Source: Erythrobacter sp. HL-111
GTDB taxonomy: Bacteria; Pseudomonadota; Alphaproteobacteria; Sphingomonadales; Sphingomonadaceae
Direction of reading: 5' to 3'
NCBI RefSeq assembly: GCF_900105095.1
Contig: NZ_LT629743.1
Span: 2,108,001-2,172,000 of the forward strand
Length of the DNA stretch: 64,000 bases
Both the position numbers and the translations under genes were made by a program. Positions 51,382 to 60,784 of this stretch are shown one piece after another; within the stretch, counting starts at the first letter, position 1; each line of letters begins with the position of its first letter. The notes beneath the pieces are model-generated. The model saw only the letters and a program-made list of their open reading frames with translations, searched no databases and was not told the origin of the DNA.

Positions 51382-52146
51382 CTAGAACTGGACTCTCTGG
51401 GTGAAGCCGCCGTCGACCACCACGTTCGCGCCGGTCATGTAGGGGACGGCAGGGCTGGCGACGAAGACGATCGCCCGTGCGACCTCCTCGTCATTGCCGA
51501 AGCGGCCCATCGGCATCTTTGCCAGGGTGGCGTCGTAAAGCTCGGGCATCATGCCCTTGATCGCTTCCCAGTTGCCGCCTTCGTAATAGATCGCGCCGGG
51601 CGAGACGGTGTTGACCCGGATGCCCTGCGGCGCGAGCGCCTGCGACAATTGCGAGCCGTATGTGATGAGCGCGGCCTTCATCGCGTTGAAGGCCTGCGGG
51701 GCGATGAAGGTCTCGAGCGCGGCGGTCGAGCTCATGAAGACGATCGAGCCGGCATCGCTCCCGGCGAGCATCGGCGTGAGCGTCTCGACCGCGTGGACCG
51801 CGCCCATGATGTCCATGTCGAGCGTGGCCTGCCAGTCGCCGGTCCCGCCCGTGCCCGAGGACGAGGCGGTGTGCACGAAGATGTCGCAGCCGCCGAGCTC
51901 GCCCGCGGCCTTGTCGAGCCAGGCCTTGTAGGCTTCCGCGCCCGAATTCATGTCGAACACCTCGCCAAAGACCTTGCCCGGCCCGGCGGCGTCGATCGCG
52001 GACTTCGCGGCCTCGATCTTGTCCTGCTTGCGGCTGAAGAAGGCGACGTCCGCGCCCTCGCCGGCGAACAGCTTCAGCGAGGCGAGCCCGAGACCGTGCG
52101 CGCCGCCGTTCATGATGACCTTCTTGCCTGCAAGTCCCAGATCCAT
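51382..52146 (-). CDS. SDR-family protein with Phe in place of the catalytic Tyr
   Basis: The 254-residue SDR has a variant cofactor loop NGGAHGLGLA, a Ser at IVFMSSTAAL and ANVVVDGGFTQ at the end. The YxxxK site reads FNAMK: Phe153 replaces Tyr, with Lys157 kept; Ser140 is 13 residues before it as usual. The TTC codon was read directly. It therefore may not be a normal dehydrogenase. ATG 52146 has GGGAGAGG upstream. It is the first gene of the E1/lipoyl operon. Confidence 0.87.
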   Translation of the reverse strand: MDLGLAGKKVIMNGGAHGLGLASLKLFAGEGADVAFFSRKQDKIEAAKSAIDAAGPGKVFGEVFDMNSGAEAYKAWLDKAAGELGGCDIFVHTASSSGTGGTGDWQATLDMDIMGAVHAVETLTPMLAGSDAGSIVFMSSTAALETFIAPQAFNAMKAALITYGSQLSQALAPQGIRVNTVSPGAIYYEGGNWEAIKGMMPELYDATLAKMPMGRFGNDEEVARAIVFVASPAVPYMTGANVVVDGGFTQRVQF

Positions 52147-52217
52147 CGCGCACCTCTCCCAATGCGGTGAATGACTGGCAAAGGGATAGCGAAGCGCGCG
52201 GCGTGCGCGTATCGTCA

Positions 52218-52228
52218 AAAGTGTGGGG
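52218..52228 (+). promoter_or_regulatory. Candidate shared operator upstream of the SDR/E1 operon (AAAGTGTGGGG)
   Basis: One base from AAAGTGTGAGG, 72 bases upstream of the SDR start; it faces away from that gene. The rest of the 226-base space to the tRNA gene holds nothing recognised. Confidence 0.35.
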
Positions 52229-52372
52229 ACGACGCGAAAGGGCACCGCCCGCGCGCCGAAGACCGGTCGCGCACGCACCCGGAACGAAGGGGAGGAACAT
52301 GACCCTGAGGATGCGCGCCCCGACTGACGGGGGCCGCGCGGATGGCGTCCATTTCCCGTCGTGGGCGGGGAA

Positions 52373-52447
52373 TGGTGCTGCTGGGGAGGATTGAACTCCC
52401 GGCCTCACCCTTACCAAGGGTGCGCTCTACCACTGAGCTACAGCAGC
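52373..52447 (-). tRNA. tRNA-Thr (anticodon GGT)
   Basis: 75 nt including an encoded CCA. The 7-bp acceptor stem GCTGCTG/CAGCAGC is perfect, the D-arm is GTAGCTCAGTGGTAGAGC, the anticodon stem CACCC/GGGTG encloses the loop TTGGTAA with anticodon GGT, and the T-arm holds GTTCAATCC. It reads Thr ACC (and ACU) codons. It is encoded opposite to the gene at 52568. Confidence 0.97.
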
Positions 52448-52520
52448 GTGACCTTTGCCGTGATGGCGGGTGCCGTGATTGCGGGCAGGCGCGCGCTATT
52501 GTCGCGCAGGCCCGCAATGT

Positions 52521-52555
52521 CAAGCGAAGGCTTGAACCGGCGCCGCTCCGGCGCC
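52521..52555 (+). other. Two small hairpins ahead of the 57-residue gene
   Basis: CAAGC/GCTTG (5 bp, 4-base loop, 52521-52534) and GGCGCCG/CGGCGCC (7 bp, 3-base loop, 52539-52555) lie just before the start at 52568. Possible leader structure; no T-run. Confidence 0.3.
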
Positions 52556-52567
52556 AAGGCGTTAGGC

Positions 52568-52741
52568 ATGAGCGAAAATTCCCGCAAGAATATGTCGCGC
52601 GAGGAACGCCTCGCGGCCAAGCTGCGCGAGAACCTGCGCCGCCGCAAGGCGCAGGGGAGGGAACTGTCCCGCGCGCAGTCCGGCGCCGAGGCGGGCGAAT
52701 CGCGCGACAATGGGCTTTCCAAGCCCTGCGCCGAGGGCTAA
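52568..52741 (+). CDS. Small basic conserved hypothetical protein
   Basis: The 57-residue hydrophilic protein is rich in Arg, Lys and Glu (SREERLAAKLRENLRRRKAQ), with a predicted single helix and no membrane segment. I recall similar short proteins in other Sphingomonadales but know no function. It is close before gpmA on the same strand. The start ATG 52568 follows TTAGG at short spacing. Confidence 0.6.
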   Translation: MSENSRKNMSREERLAAKLRENLRRRKAQGRELSRAQSGAEAGESRDNGLSKPCAEG

Positions 52742-52780
52742 CCACACGCGCTCCGCGACGATAGAGGAGCCCCCGTTTCC

Positions 52781-53466
52781 GTGCCCAAGCTGATCCTAGT
52801 GCGCCACGGCCAGAGCCAGTGGAACCTCGAAAACCGCTTCACCGGCTGGTGGGATGTCGACCTCACCGACAAGGGCGTGGCCGAGGCGAAGGCGGCGGGC
52901 GCGCTGATGAAGGAAAAGGGCGTGCTCCCGACCCGCGCCTTCACCAGCCTCCAGACACGCGCGATCAAGACCCTGCATCTCGCTCTCGAACAGGCCGGGC
53001 GGCTGTGGATCCCGGAAGTGAAGGACTGGCGCCTCAACGAACGGCACTACGGCGGCCTCACCGGGCTCGACAAGCAGGCCATGCGCGACAGGCACGGGGA
53101 CGAGCAGGTCCATATCTGGCGCCGCAGCTTCGACGTGCCCCCGCCCGAAATGGAGCCGGGCAGCGAATTCGATCCCGGCGCGGACGAACGCTATGCCGGG
53201 ATCGACGTGCCCTATACCGAAAGCCTCAAGCTCACCATCGAGCGGGTGCTGCCCTACTGGGAAAGCGACATCCTGCCGGTCCTGGCGAGCGGGGAGACGG
53301 TGATCATCTCGGCGCACGGCAACAGCTTGCGCGCATTGGTCAAGCACCTGTCGGACATCTCGGACGACGACATCACGGGGCTCGAGATTCCGACCGGCCA
53401 GCCGATCGTCTACGATTTCGGCGAGGACATGGCGCCGGGCGAGCGGTATTACCTGAAGGACAGCTG

Positions 53467-53467
<1 letters not shown>
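52781..53467 (+). CDS. gpmA: 2,3-bisphosphoglycerate-dependent phosphoglycerate mutase
   Basis: The 228-residue glycolytic enzyme interconverts 3- and 2-phosphoglycerate. The catalytic His is in [35 protein letters not shown] and [15 protein letters not shown] (second His) are intact. It starts at GTG with GAGGAG upstream. Its stop overlaps the purE start (ATGA). Confidence 0.96.
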
Positions 53468-53960
<493 letters not shown>

Positions 53961-53961
<1 letters not shown>

Positions 53962-55043
53962 TGGCCGTGCGCGCGCCCCTCCCCCCCGGCTCGACCATCG
54001 GCATATTCGGCGGCGGGCAGCTCGGCCGGATGCTTGCCATGTCGGCCCTGCAACTGGGCTATCGCTGCATCGGCTACGCGCCCGCGGGCGACAATGTCGC
54101 GGCCGAGGCCTGCGCCGGCTTCTTCGAGCACCACTGGAACGACCGCGAGGCCGTTTCGGCCTTCGCCGCGCGCTGCGACGTCGTGACCTGGGAATTCGAG
54201 AACGTCCCGGTCGCCGCGGTGGAGGCGATCCCGGCCGACCGCCTGCCGACCTCGGCGCGCGCACTCGAAGTCGCGCAGGACCGGCTGAGCGAGAAGCGCT
54301 TCGTCGAGGACCTCGGCGGCCGCGCCGCACCGCACCTGCGGATCGACAGCGAGGAGGATTTCGCAAGGGCCCTTGAAAGCATCGGCACGCCGGGCATCCT
54401 CAAGACCGCGCGCGAGGGCTATGACGGCAAGGGCCAATGGCGCGTGCGCGACCGGCACGAGGCGCAGGGGATCCGCTTTCCCGGGCGGCGCTGCATCTAC
54501 GAACGGCTGGTCGGGTTCGAATCGGAATTCTCGGTCATCCTCGTCCGCGCAGCCGACGGGGAAATCCGCTTCTGGGATTCGACCGCCAACACGCACGAGG
54601 GCGGGATGCTGGTGCAATCGGTGCTCCCGGCGGGCGAGTGGGTCGAGGCGCAGGTCGACGAAGCCCGCGCGCTTGCGGGGAAGGTCGCGGACGCTCTGTC
54701 CTATGTCGGCGTGCTGACGCTCGAATTCTTTGCCACCGGGGACGGCCCGGTGTTCAACGAAATGGCCCCGCGGGTCCACAATTCGGGCCACTGGACGATC
54801 GAGGGCGCGGCCACCAGCCAGTTCGAGAACCACATCCGCGCGATCTGCGGCCTGCCGCTGGGCGAGACCGCGACGCGCTTTGCGACCATCGACATGAGAA
54901 ACATCGTCGGCGAACAGGCATTGGGCGCGCACCGCATCCTCGCCGAGGAAGGCGAGCCGCACCTTCACCTCTACGGCAAGCGCGAGGCGCGCGAGGGGCG
55001 CAAGATGGGCCATGTCACGCGGGTGGGCGCGCGTCTCGGGTGA
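53961..55043 (+). CDS. purK: 5-(carboxyamino)imidazole ribonucleotide synthase
   Basis: The 360-residue ATP-grasp enzyme has the pre-ATP-grasp IGIFGGGQLGRMLAMSA, TAREGYDGKGQWRV for ATP binding, FNEMAPRVHNSGHWT, and C-terminal YGKREAREGRKMGHV. It makes N5-CAIR from AIR, bicarbonate and ATP. Its stop overlaps the folA GTG. Confidence 0.97.
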
Positions 55044-55561
55044 GCGTTCCGGTGGTCCTGATCTATGCGCGCGCCGCGAATGGCGCGATCGGCCGGGATG
55101 GCGGCCTGCCCTGGCACCTTCCGGCCGACCTCAGGCGGTTCAAGGCGCTCACCATGGGGCCGCATGGCAGGGGCCGCCCGATGATCATGGGCCGCCGGAC
55201 CTTCGAGAGCCTGCCGGGCCTCCTGCCGGGCCGCCGCCATATCGTCCTCACCCGCAGCGAGCGCCGGGACCTCCGGGGCGCCGAGGTCGCGCCTTCGGTC
55301 GAGGCCGCGCTGGCGCTCGCCGGGCAGGACGATCCGGACGAGATCGCGGTGATCGGCGGGGCCGCGATCTACGACCTGTTCATGGACGTGGCCGACCGGA
55401 TCGAACTCACCCAGATTCACGCGGATTATGCCGGCGACACCTTCATGTCCGCCCCCGGCGCCGGCTGGAAGGTGATCCGCCGCGAGGAGCATCCGGCGCA
55501 AGGGGGCCTTCCCGGCTATGCCTTCCTCACCTATGAGCGCGCCGAAAGGGGCACTTCCTGA
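55040..55561 (+). CDS. folA: Dihydrofolate reductase
   Basis: The 173-residue enzyme has NGAIGRDGGLPWHLPADLRR (Trp/substrate region), IMGRRTFESLP and VIGGAAIYDLF. It regenerates tetrahydrofolate. The start is GTG 55040, overlapping the purK stop; it overlaps ribF at its end. The DHFR lies in a purine/flavin gene run rather than next to thyA. Confidence 0.95.
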   Translation: MSVPVVLIYARAANGAIGRDGGLPWHLPADLRRFKALTMGPHGRGRPMIMGRRTFESLPGLLPGRRHIVLTRSERRDLRGAEVAPSVEAALALAGQDDPDEIAVIGGAAIYDLFMDVADRIELTQIHADYAGDTFMSAPGAGWKVIRREEHPAQGGLPGYAFLTYERAERGTS

Positions 55562-56484
55562 TGCGCTGGCTCGATCATCGCGATCCCATCCCCGCGCCCC
55601 TGCGCGGTGCGGTGATCGCGCTCGGCAATTTCGACGGTTTCCACCGCGGCCACCAGGCCGTTGCGGGCGAGGCGATCCGCTGGGCCCACGCGGAGGGCCG
55701 CCCTTCGATCATCGCGACCTTCGACCCGCACCCGGTGCGGTTCTTCAAGCCCGACGCGCCGCCGTTTCGCCTGACCACGCTCGAACAGCGGCAGGAACTC
55801 TACCTCGCCGCGGGGGCGAGCGCGATGCTGGTGTTCCATTTCGACGCCGATCTCGCCGGGACCAGCGCGGAGGATTTCATCCGCACCATCCTGATCGACC
55901 GGCTCGGCGCGCACGGGGTGGTCACCGGAGGCGATTTCACCTTCGGCAGGGGCGCAAAGGGCAATGTCGCGCTGCTGCACGGGCTCGGCGGCGAACTCGG
56001 CCTGCGGGCGCGCGTGGTCGAGGCGGTCGAGCAGGACGGGGTGGTCTCGTCGAGCCGCATCCGCGAGGCGCTGCGCAACGGCGATCCGCAACTCGCCGCC
56101 GATCTCCTCACCCGCCCCTTCGCGATCCGCGGGATCGTCGAACACGGCGACAAGCGCGGGCGCACGATCGGCTATCCCACCGCGAACCTCGCGATCGAGG
56201 GCTACCTGCGCCCGAAATACGGGATCTACGCCGTGACCGGGCGCATCCTCCAGACCGGCGAGGTGCTGAAGGGCGCGGCCAATATCGGCATCCGCCCGCA
56301 GTTCGAACCGCCCAGGGAACTGCTCGAGCCCCATTTCTTCGACTTTTCGGGCGATCTCTACGGACAGGAGATCGAGGTCGCCTTCCACCACTTCCTGCGC
56401 GGCGAGGCGAAGTTCGACAGCCTCGATGCGCTGATCGCCCAGATGGAACGCGACTGCGCCGAAGCGCGAAGGCTGCTCGGATGA
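55561..56484 (+). CDS. ribF: Bifunctional riboflavin kinase / FAD synthetase
   Basis: The 307-residue protein has an N-terminal nucleotidyltransferase (LGNFDGFHRGHQAV, TFDPHPVRFF, GGDFTFGRGAKGN, SSSRIREAL) and a C-terminal kinase domain (KRGRTIGYPTANLA, GAANIGIRPQFEPP, HFFDFSGDLYGQ). It converts riboflavin to FMN and FAD, a cofactor for the flavoenzymes of this window. Its stop overlaps the ATG of the broken short gene after it. Confidence 0.97.
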   Translation: MRWLDHRDPIPAPLRGAVIALGNFDGFHRGHQAVAGEAIRWAHAEGRPSIIATFDPHPVRFFKPDAPPFRLTTLEQRQELYLAAGASAMLVFHFDADLAGTSAEDFIRTILIDRLGAHGVVTGGDFTFGRGAKGNVALLHGLGGELGLRARVVEAVEQDGVVSSSRIREALRNGDPQLAADLLTRPFAIRGIVEHGDKRGRTIGYPTANLAIEGYLRPKYGIYAVTGRILQTGEVLKGAANIGIRPQFEPPRELLEPHFFDFSGDLYGQEIEVAFHHFLRGEAKFDSLDALIAQMERDCAEARRLLG

Positions 56485-56695
56485 ACCGGCCGATGCTGCG
56501 GGCCGGCTTCGCGCTCGCGCCGCCTTCCTGCTCCTGACCATCCTCAACGCAAGCTGGCTCGCGCCCTACCAGGCCGGCACGCCCAGGCAGGTCGCGCGAA
56601 TGGGGGCCGCGGGCGGTCGGATCGTGGCCGCCGTGCTTTTCAATGAGGGTTCCCCGCGGGCGCGCGATGCACTAACGGGGCGGCCTTATGTCTGA
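56481..56695 (+). pseudogene. Frameshifted remnant of a small membrane-anchored protein
   Basis: An ATG overlapping the ribF stop opens a frame of 18 codons (MNRPMLRAGFALAPPSCS). A one-base shift near 56519 joins it to a second frame that reads AAFLLLTILNASWLAPYQAG and on to 56695. Together they look like a signal anchor followed by ~40 residues, recalling the N-terminus of secreted phosphodiesterases, but too short for one. It overlaps the ileS start by 8 bases. An error in the assembly is the other explanation. Confidence 0.4.
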
Positions 56696-59600
56696 CCAGA
56701 AGCGCGACCAAGCCACCAGGGATTACAGGGACACGGTCTTCCTGCCGAAGACCGATTTCCCGATGAAAGCCGGCCTTCCGCAGAAGGAACCGGGCATCCA
56801 GGCGCGCTGGGAGGCAATCGACCTCTACGCCAGGCTGCGCGAGGCGCGCCGGGGGCGCGAGAAGTTCATCCTCCACGACGGCCCGCCCTACGCCAATGGC
56901 GAAATGCATATCGGCCACGCGCTGAACCATATCCTGAAGGACATGGTGGTGCGCTCGCAGAGCCTGATGGGCAAGGACGCGCCCTATGTTCCCGGCTGGG
57001 ACTGCCACGGCCTGCCGATCGAATGGAAGGTCGAGGAGCAGTACCGCAAGAAGAAGCTCAACAAGGACGACGTCCCGCGCAGCGAATTCCGCGCCGAATG
57101 CCGCGCCTATGCGCAGCACTGGGTCGACGTGCAGCGCGGGCAGCTGAAACGGCTCGGCCTCATGGGCGACTGGGACAATCCCTACCTCACGATGGATTAC
57201 GAGGCCGAAGGGACCATCGTCGCCGAACTGATGAAGTTCGCCGAAGCCGGCAACCTCTATCGCGGCGCGAAGCCGGTGATGTGGTCCCCGGTCGAAAAGA
57301 CCGCGCTGGCCGAGGCGGAGGTCGAATACGAGGACATCACCAGCACGCAGATCGACGTTGCGTTCGAGATCGTGGAGTCGCCGATCGAGGAGCTGGTCGG
57401 CGCGCACGCGGTGATCTGGACGACGACGCCGTGGACGATTCCAGTGAACCAGGCATTGGCTTATGGGCCGGAGGTTGCATATCGGCTGTGGACTTTCAGC
57501 GACGATCCCGGCGACCAGAGCGCGAAATCACCTTCCGCCTCGATCAAAAGCATTCTGGTCGCGGAACCGCTTATTCTCGATGTCCTAGATCGCATGGTTG
57601 GTCAGGGGACGCGCCCGAAAAACGCCGGCCTCGAATGGTATGGCGAGTCTTCGCCGAACCATGTGAAGCGCTTCAAAGGCTCCGACCTAGCCGGAACCAA
57701 GGTCCGCCACCCGATGCACCGCCTCGGCGGGTTCTACGCAACTCCGCGCCCGCTGCTCCCCGGCGACTTCGTCACCACTGATAGCGGCACCGGCCTCGTC
57801 CACATGGCGCCCGATCATGGCGAGGACGATTTCGAGCTGTGCAAGACCGCCGACCTGCACCCCGTCTTCGCGGTGATGGACGACGGGCGCTACCGCGACG
57901 ACTGGCCGTGGCTCGGCGCTGGCGATTGCGATGCCGAGGGCAAGGAACGCCGCCGCGCGGTCATCAACGCCAATTTCAACGCGCCCGACGGCCCGATCTG
58001 CTCGGACCTGCGCGAAGCGGGCGCGCTTCTGTCCGCCTCCGCCGACTACCGGCACTCCTACCCCCATTCCTGGCGCTCCAAGGCCAAGGTGATCTACCGC
58101 TGCACGCCGCAATGGTTCGTGCCGATGGACAAGGACCTTGGGGAATCGTCGGTGGCTATCCTTCGACAAGCTCAGGATGAGCGGGGTGGGGACATGGCCT
58201 CTCACCCAGCATCCGCTCAGCCTGAGCCTGTCGAAGGCCACGTGCAGCCCTCGACGCTCCGCGAGATCGCCCTCGCCGAAATCGAGCGGGTCGAGTTCAC
58301 CCCCGCACGCGGCAGCCGCCGGATCGGCTCGATGGTCGAAGGGCGGCCCGACTGGGTGCTCTCGCGCCAGCGCGCCTGGGGCGTGCCGATCACGCTCTTC
58401 GTCCGCCCGGACGGGACCTACCTGCAGGACCCGGAGGTCAACGCCCGCGTCATCGCCGCGGTCCGCGCCGACGGCGTCGATGCGTGGGAGGAAGGCCGGA
58501 AGGCCGAATTCCTCGGACCCGACCACGACCCGGCCGATTTCGAGATGGTCACCGACATCCTCGACGTCTGGTTCGATTCGGGCTGCACCCACGCCTTCGT
58601 CCTCGAAAGCGGCAAGTGGCCGGACCTCCAATGGCCCGCCGACCTCTACCTCGAAGGCAGTGACCAGCATCGCGGCTGGTTCCAGTCCTCGCTCCTCGAA
58701 AGCTGCGCCACCCGCGGCCGCGCGCCTTATGACCAGATCCTGACCCACGGCTTCACCATGGACGCCAAGGGCATGAAGATGTCGAAGAGCCTCGGCAACA
58801 CGGTCAACCCGCTGAAGCTGATGGAGGAATACGGCGCGGACATCATCCGGCTGTGGGCGCTCTCGGTCGATTTCACCGCCGACCACCGGATCGGGGACGA
58901 GATCCTCAAAGGCGTCGGCGATCAGTATCGCCGGCTTCGCAACACGTTCCGTTACCTGCTGGGCGCACTCGACGGGTGGGTCGGCGATTTCGGCGACGTG
59001 GCCGAATTGCCCGAACTGGAAGTCTACGTCCTTTCGCTGCTGTCCGAACTCGACGGCAAGCTCAGGAAGGCGGCGGAGGAATACGATTTCAACGCCTACA
59101 CCCGCCTGCTGGTCGATTTCTGCAACGAGGATCTTTCGGCCTTCTTCTTCGATATCCGCAAGGACACGCTCTATTGCGACGGGCCGGACAGCGACACGCG
59201 CAACGCCTATCGCGCGGTGCTCGACCTCCTTTTCCATTCGCTGGTGCGCTACGCCGCGCCGGTGCTGGTCCACACGGCGGAGGAAGTGTGGCTGACCCGC
59301 TACCCGCAGGACGGCGAACAGGGCGGCAGCGTCCACCTGCTCGAATGGCCGAGCGTGCCCGGCGTCACGGCGGACCGCGCGAAATGGGATGCCCTGCGCG
59401 CCCTGCGCGAACGCGTGACCGAGGCGATCGAGCCGCTGCGCCGCGACAAGGTGATCCGTTCCTCGAACGAGGCCGCCGTGACCGTGCCTGCCTCCGCCGT
59501 GCCCGCCGGGGTGACGGAGGAACAGCTCGCCGAACTGTTCATCAGCGCGACAGTGACCCGCGGGCAGGGCGAGGCGGTGACCGTGACCCGTTCCAGCGAC

Positions 59601-59708
59601 AACAAGTGCGGCCGCTGCTGGCGCCTGCTCCCCGACGTGCCCGAGGACGGTGCGCTGTGCGGGCGGTGCGCGGACGTGGTGGCGCAGCTTGACGAGGCGG
59701 CCGCGTGA
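56688..59708 (+). CDS. ileS: Isoleucyl-tRNA synthetase with in-frame REP insertion
   Basis: The 1006-residue class-I synthetase has HIGHALNHILKD (HIGH), WTTTPWTIPVNQAL (editing domain), KMSKSLGN (KMSKS) and a C-terminal zinc-binding CGRCWRLLPDVPEDGALCGRC. It charges tRNA-Ile. Unusually, an in-frame insertion at residues ~491-517 reads LRQAQDERGGDMA and AQPEPVEG, the translation of a palindromic repeat (58160-58237). A low-GC, atypical segment also covers part of the editing domain (~57480-57660). It is followed by lspA with a GTGA overlap. Confidence 0.97.
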   Translation: MSDQKRDQATRDYRDTVFLPKTDFPMKAGLPQKEPGIQARWEAIDLYARLREARRGREKFILHDGPPYANGEMHIGHALNHILKDMVVRSQSLMGKDAPYVPGWDCHGLPIEWKVEEQYRKKKLNKDDVPRSEFRAECRAYAQHWVDVQRGQLKRLGLMGDWDNPYLTMDYEAEGTIVAELMKFAEAGNLYRGAKPVMWSPVEKTALAEAEVEYEDITSTQIDVAFEIVESPIEELVGAHAVIWTTTPWTIPVNQALAYGPEVAYRLWTFSDDPGDQSAKSPSASIKSILVAEPLILDVLDRMVGQGTRPKNAGLEWYGESSPNHVKRFKGSDLAGTKVRHPMHRLGGFYATPRPLLPGDFVTTDSGTGLVHMAPDHGEDDFELCKTADLHPVFAVMDDGRYRDDWPWLGAGDCDAEGKERRRAVINANFNAPDGPICSDLREAGALLSASADYRHSYPHSWRSKAKVIYRCTPQWFVPMDKDLGESSVAILRQAQDERGGDMASHPASAQPEPVEGHVQPSTLREIALAEIERVEFTPARGSRRIGSMVEGRPDWVLSRQRAWGVPITLFVRPDGTYLQDPEVNARVIAAVRADGVDAWEEGRKAEFLGPDHDPADFEMVTDILDVWFDSGCTHAFVLESGKWPDLQWPADLYLEGSDQHRGWFQSSLLESCATRGRAPYDQILTHGFTMDAKGMKMSKSLGNTVNPLKLMEEYGADIIRLWALSVDFTADHRIGDEILKGVGDQYRRLRNTFRYLLGALDGWVGDFGDVAELPELEVYVLSLLSELDGKLRKAAEEYDFNAYTRLLVDFCNEDLSAFFFDIRKDTLYCDGPDSDTRNAYRAVLDLLFHSLVRYAAPVLVHTAEEVWLTRYPQDGEQGGSVHLLEWPSVPGVTADRAKWDALRALRERVTEAIEPLRRDKVIRSSNEAAVTVPASAVPAGVTEEQLAELFISATVTRGQGEAVTVTRSSDNKCGRCWRLLPDVPEDGALCGRCADVVAQLDEAAA
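58160..58237. repeat. REP-like inverted pair inserted in ileS
   Basis: Two 25-base arms, CCTTCGACAAGCTCAGGATG... and its reverse complement with 2 mismatches (58160-58184 and 58213-58237), flank a 28-base centre. The arms have the common alphaproteobacterial REP form based on CTTCGACAGGCTCAG. The 78-base unit is a multiple of three and leaves ileS open. No other copy was noticed in the window. Confidence 0.85.
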
Positions 59709-60244
59709 GCGGACTGTTCACCCGCAACCGGCTGATCGGGCTCGGCATCGCCGCCTTCATCGCGGCTGTCGACCAGGCGGTGAAGTGGCTCGTGATCGAA
59801 CCGCTCGCCTTGCGGCAGGTGCGCCATATCGAGCTCCTGCCCTTCTTCGACCTCACCTATACCGAGAACCGCGGCGTCTCGCTCGGGATGCTGCAGGCGA
59901 CCAACATGGAGATGCGGTTTCTTCTGGTCCTGCTGACGGGGGCAATCGCGGCGGTGGTGTTCGTGTGGATGATGCGCGAGAGGAAGCTCGCCGACATCGC
60001 CGCGCTGGCGCTGATCCTCGGCGGGGCGATCGGCAACATCCGCGACCGCTGGAGTCTTGGCTACGTCATCGACTATGCCGATTTCCACATCGGCACCTTC
60101 CGCCCCTTCCTCATCTTCAACATCGCCGACGCCGCGATCACGATCGGCGTCGTCATAATCCTTGCCCGCAGCCTGCTGGTGCGCGAAAAGGACGATGACA
60201 GCGACAACGCGCGCCCGCTCAAAGCGGGCGAGACGGAGCAATGA
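59705..60244 (+). CDS. lspA: Lipoprotein signal peptidase (signal peptidase II)
   Basis: The 179-residue membrane aspartyl protease has four helices. The catalytic Asp pair is in GNIRDRWSLGYVIDY and FNIADAAITIG, with TYTENRGVSLGML between the helices. It cleaves prolipoproteins such as the OmpA lipoproteins of this window. GTG start overlaps the ileS stop; an ATGA overlap leads into the DUF3035 gene. Confidence 0.95.
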   Translation: MSGLFTRNRLIGLGIAAFIAAVDQAVKWLVIEPLALRQVRHIELLPFFDLTYTENRGVSLGMLQATNMEMRFLLVLLTGAIAAVVFVWMMRERKLADIAALALILGGAIGNIRDRWSLGYVIDYADFHIGTFRPFLIFNIADAAITIGVVIILARSLLVREKDDDSDNARPLKAGETEQ

Positions 60245-60657
60245 TCATGCACACCCTGAAAACCGCCATCCTGCTCGGTTCGGCCAGCGCCATGCTCGCC
60301 GCGTGCGGCGGCGGCGGGCTGTTCAATCGCGACCGGCCGGACGAATTCGCCGTGCAGCGGCAGGCGCCGCTCGTGGTGCCGCCCGATTTCAGCCTCACCC
60401 CGCCCGAACCCGGCGCGCCCCGCCCGGCCGAAGGCACGGCGAGCGAGCAGGCCCTGGAAGCCCTGTTCGGCGGCCCCGCGCAGCGCAGTCAGATCGAAAG
60501 CAGCGCGCTCGATCGCGCGGGCAGCGCGGCGCCCAGCATCCGTTCGCTGGTCGGGGACGAGCGGACCAACACGGTCGCCAAGGGCCGCGTCACCCGCGAC
60601 ATCATCGCCGCGCCCGAAGGCGACGGCCAGAACGCGCAGACGCTCATTCCGGGCTGA
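60241..60657 (+). CDS. DUF3035-family small lipoprotein
   Basis: The 138-residue protein has a lipoprotein signal ending SASAMLAAC (lipidated Cys about residue 22), a Gly-rich stretch, then VVPPDFSLTPPEPGAPRP and a polar C-terminus. DUF3035 proteins follow lspA in many Alphaproteobacteria and are thought to be envelope lipoproteins of unknown role. A second ATG two codons later (60247) is equally possible. The 127-base gap to the convergent CorC-type gene shows no gene. Confidence 0.83.
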   Translation: MIMHTLKTAILLGSASAMLAACGGGGLFNRDRPDEFAVQRQAPLVVPPDFSLTPPEPGAPRPAEGTASEQALEALFGGPAQRSQIESSALDRAGSAAPSIRSLVGDERTNTVAKGRVTRDIIAAPEGDGQNAQTLIPG

Positions 60658-60784
60658 ACGGCCTGAACGATTGCTTCGGATGAGGCACGCCGCCCGGCGC
60701 GCCCTCTCCCCGCTCGTGCGCGCCCTCGCTCGCAGCCCGGCAGGTGTGCGTCGCGCGCCTCGCCTTCGGCGGGTTTGCGGCCTC

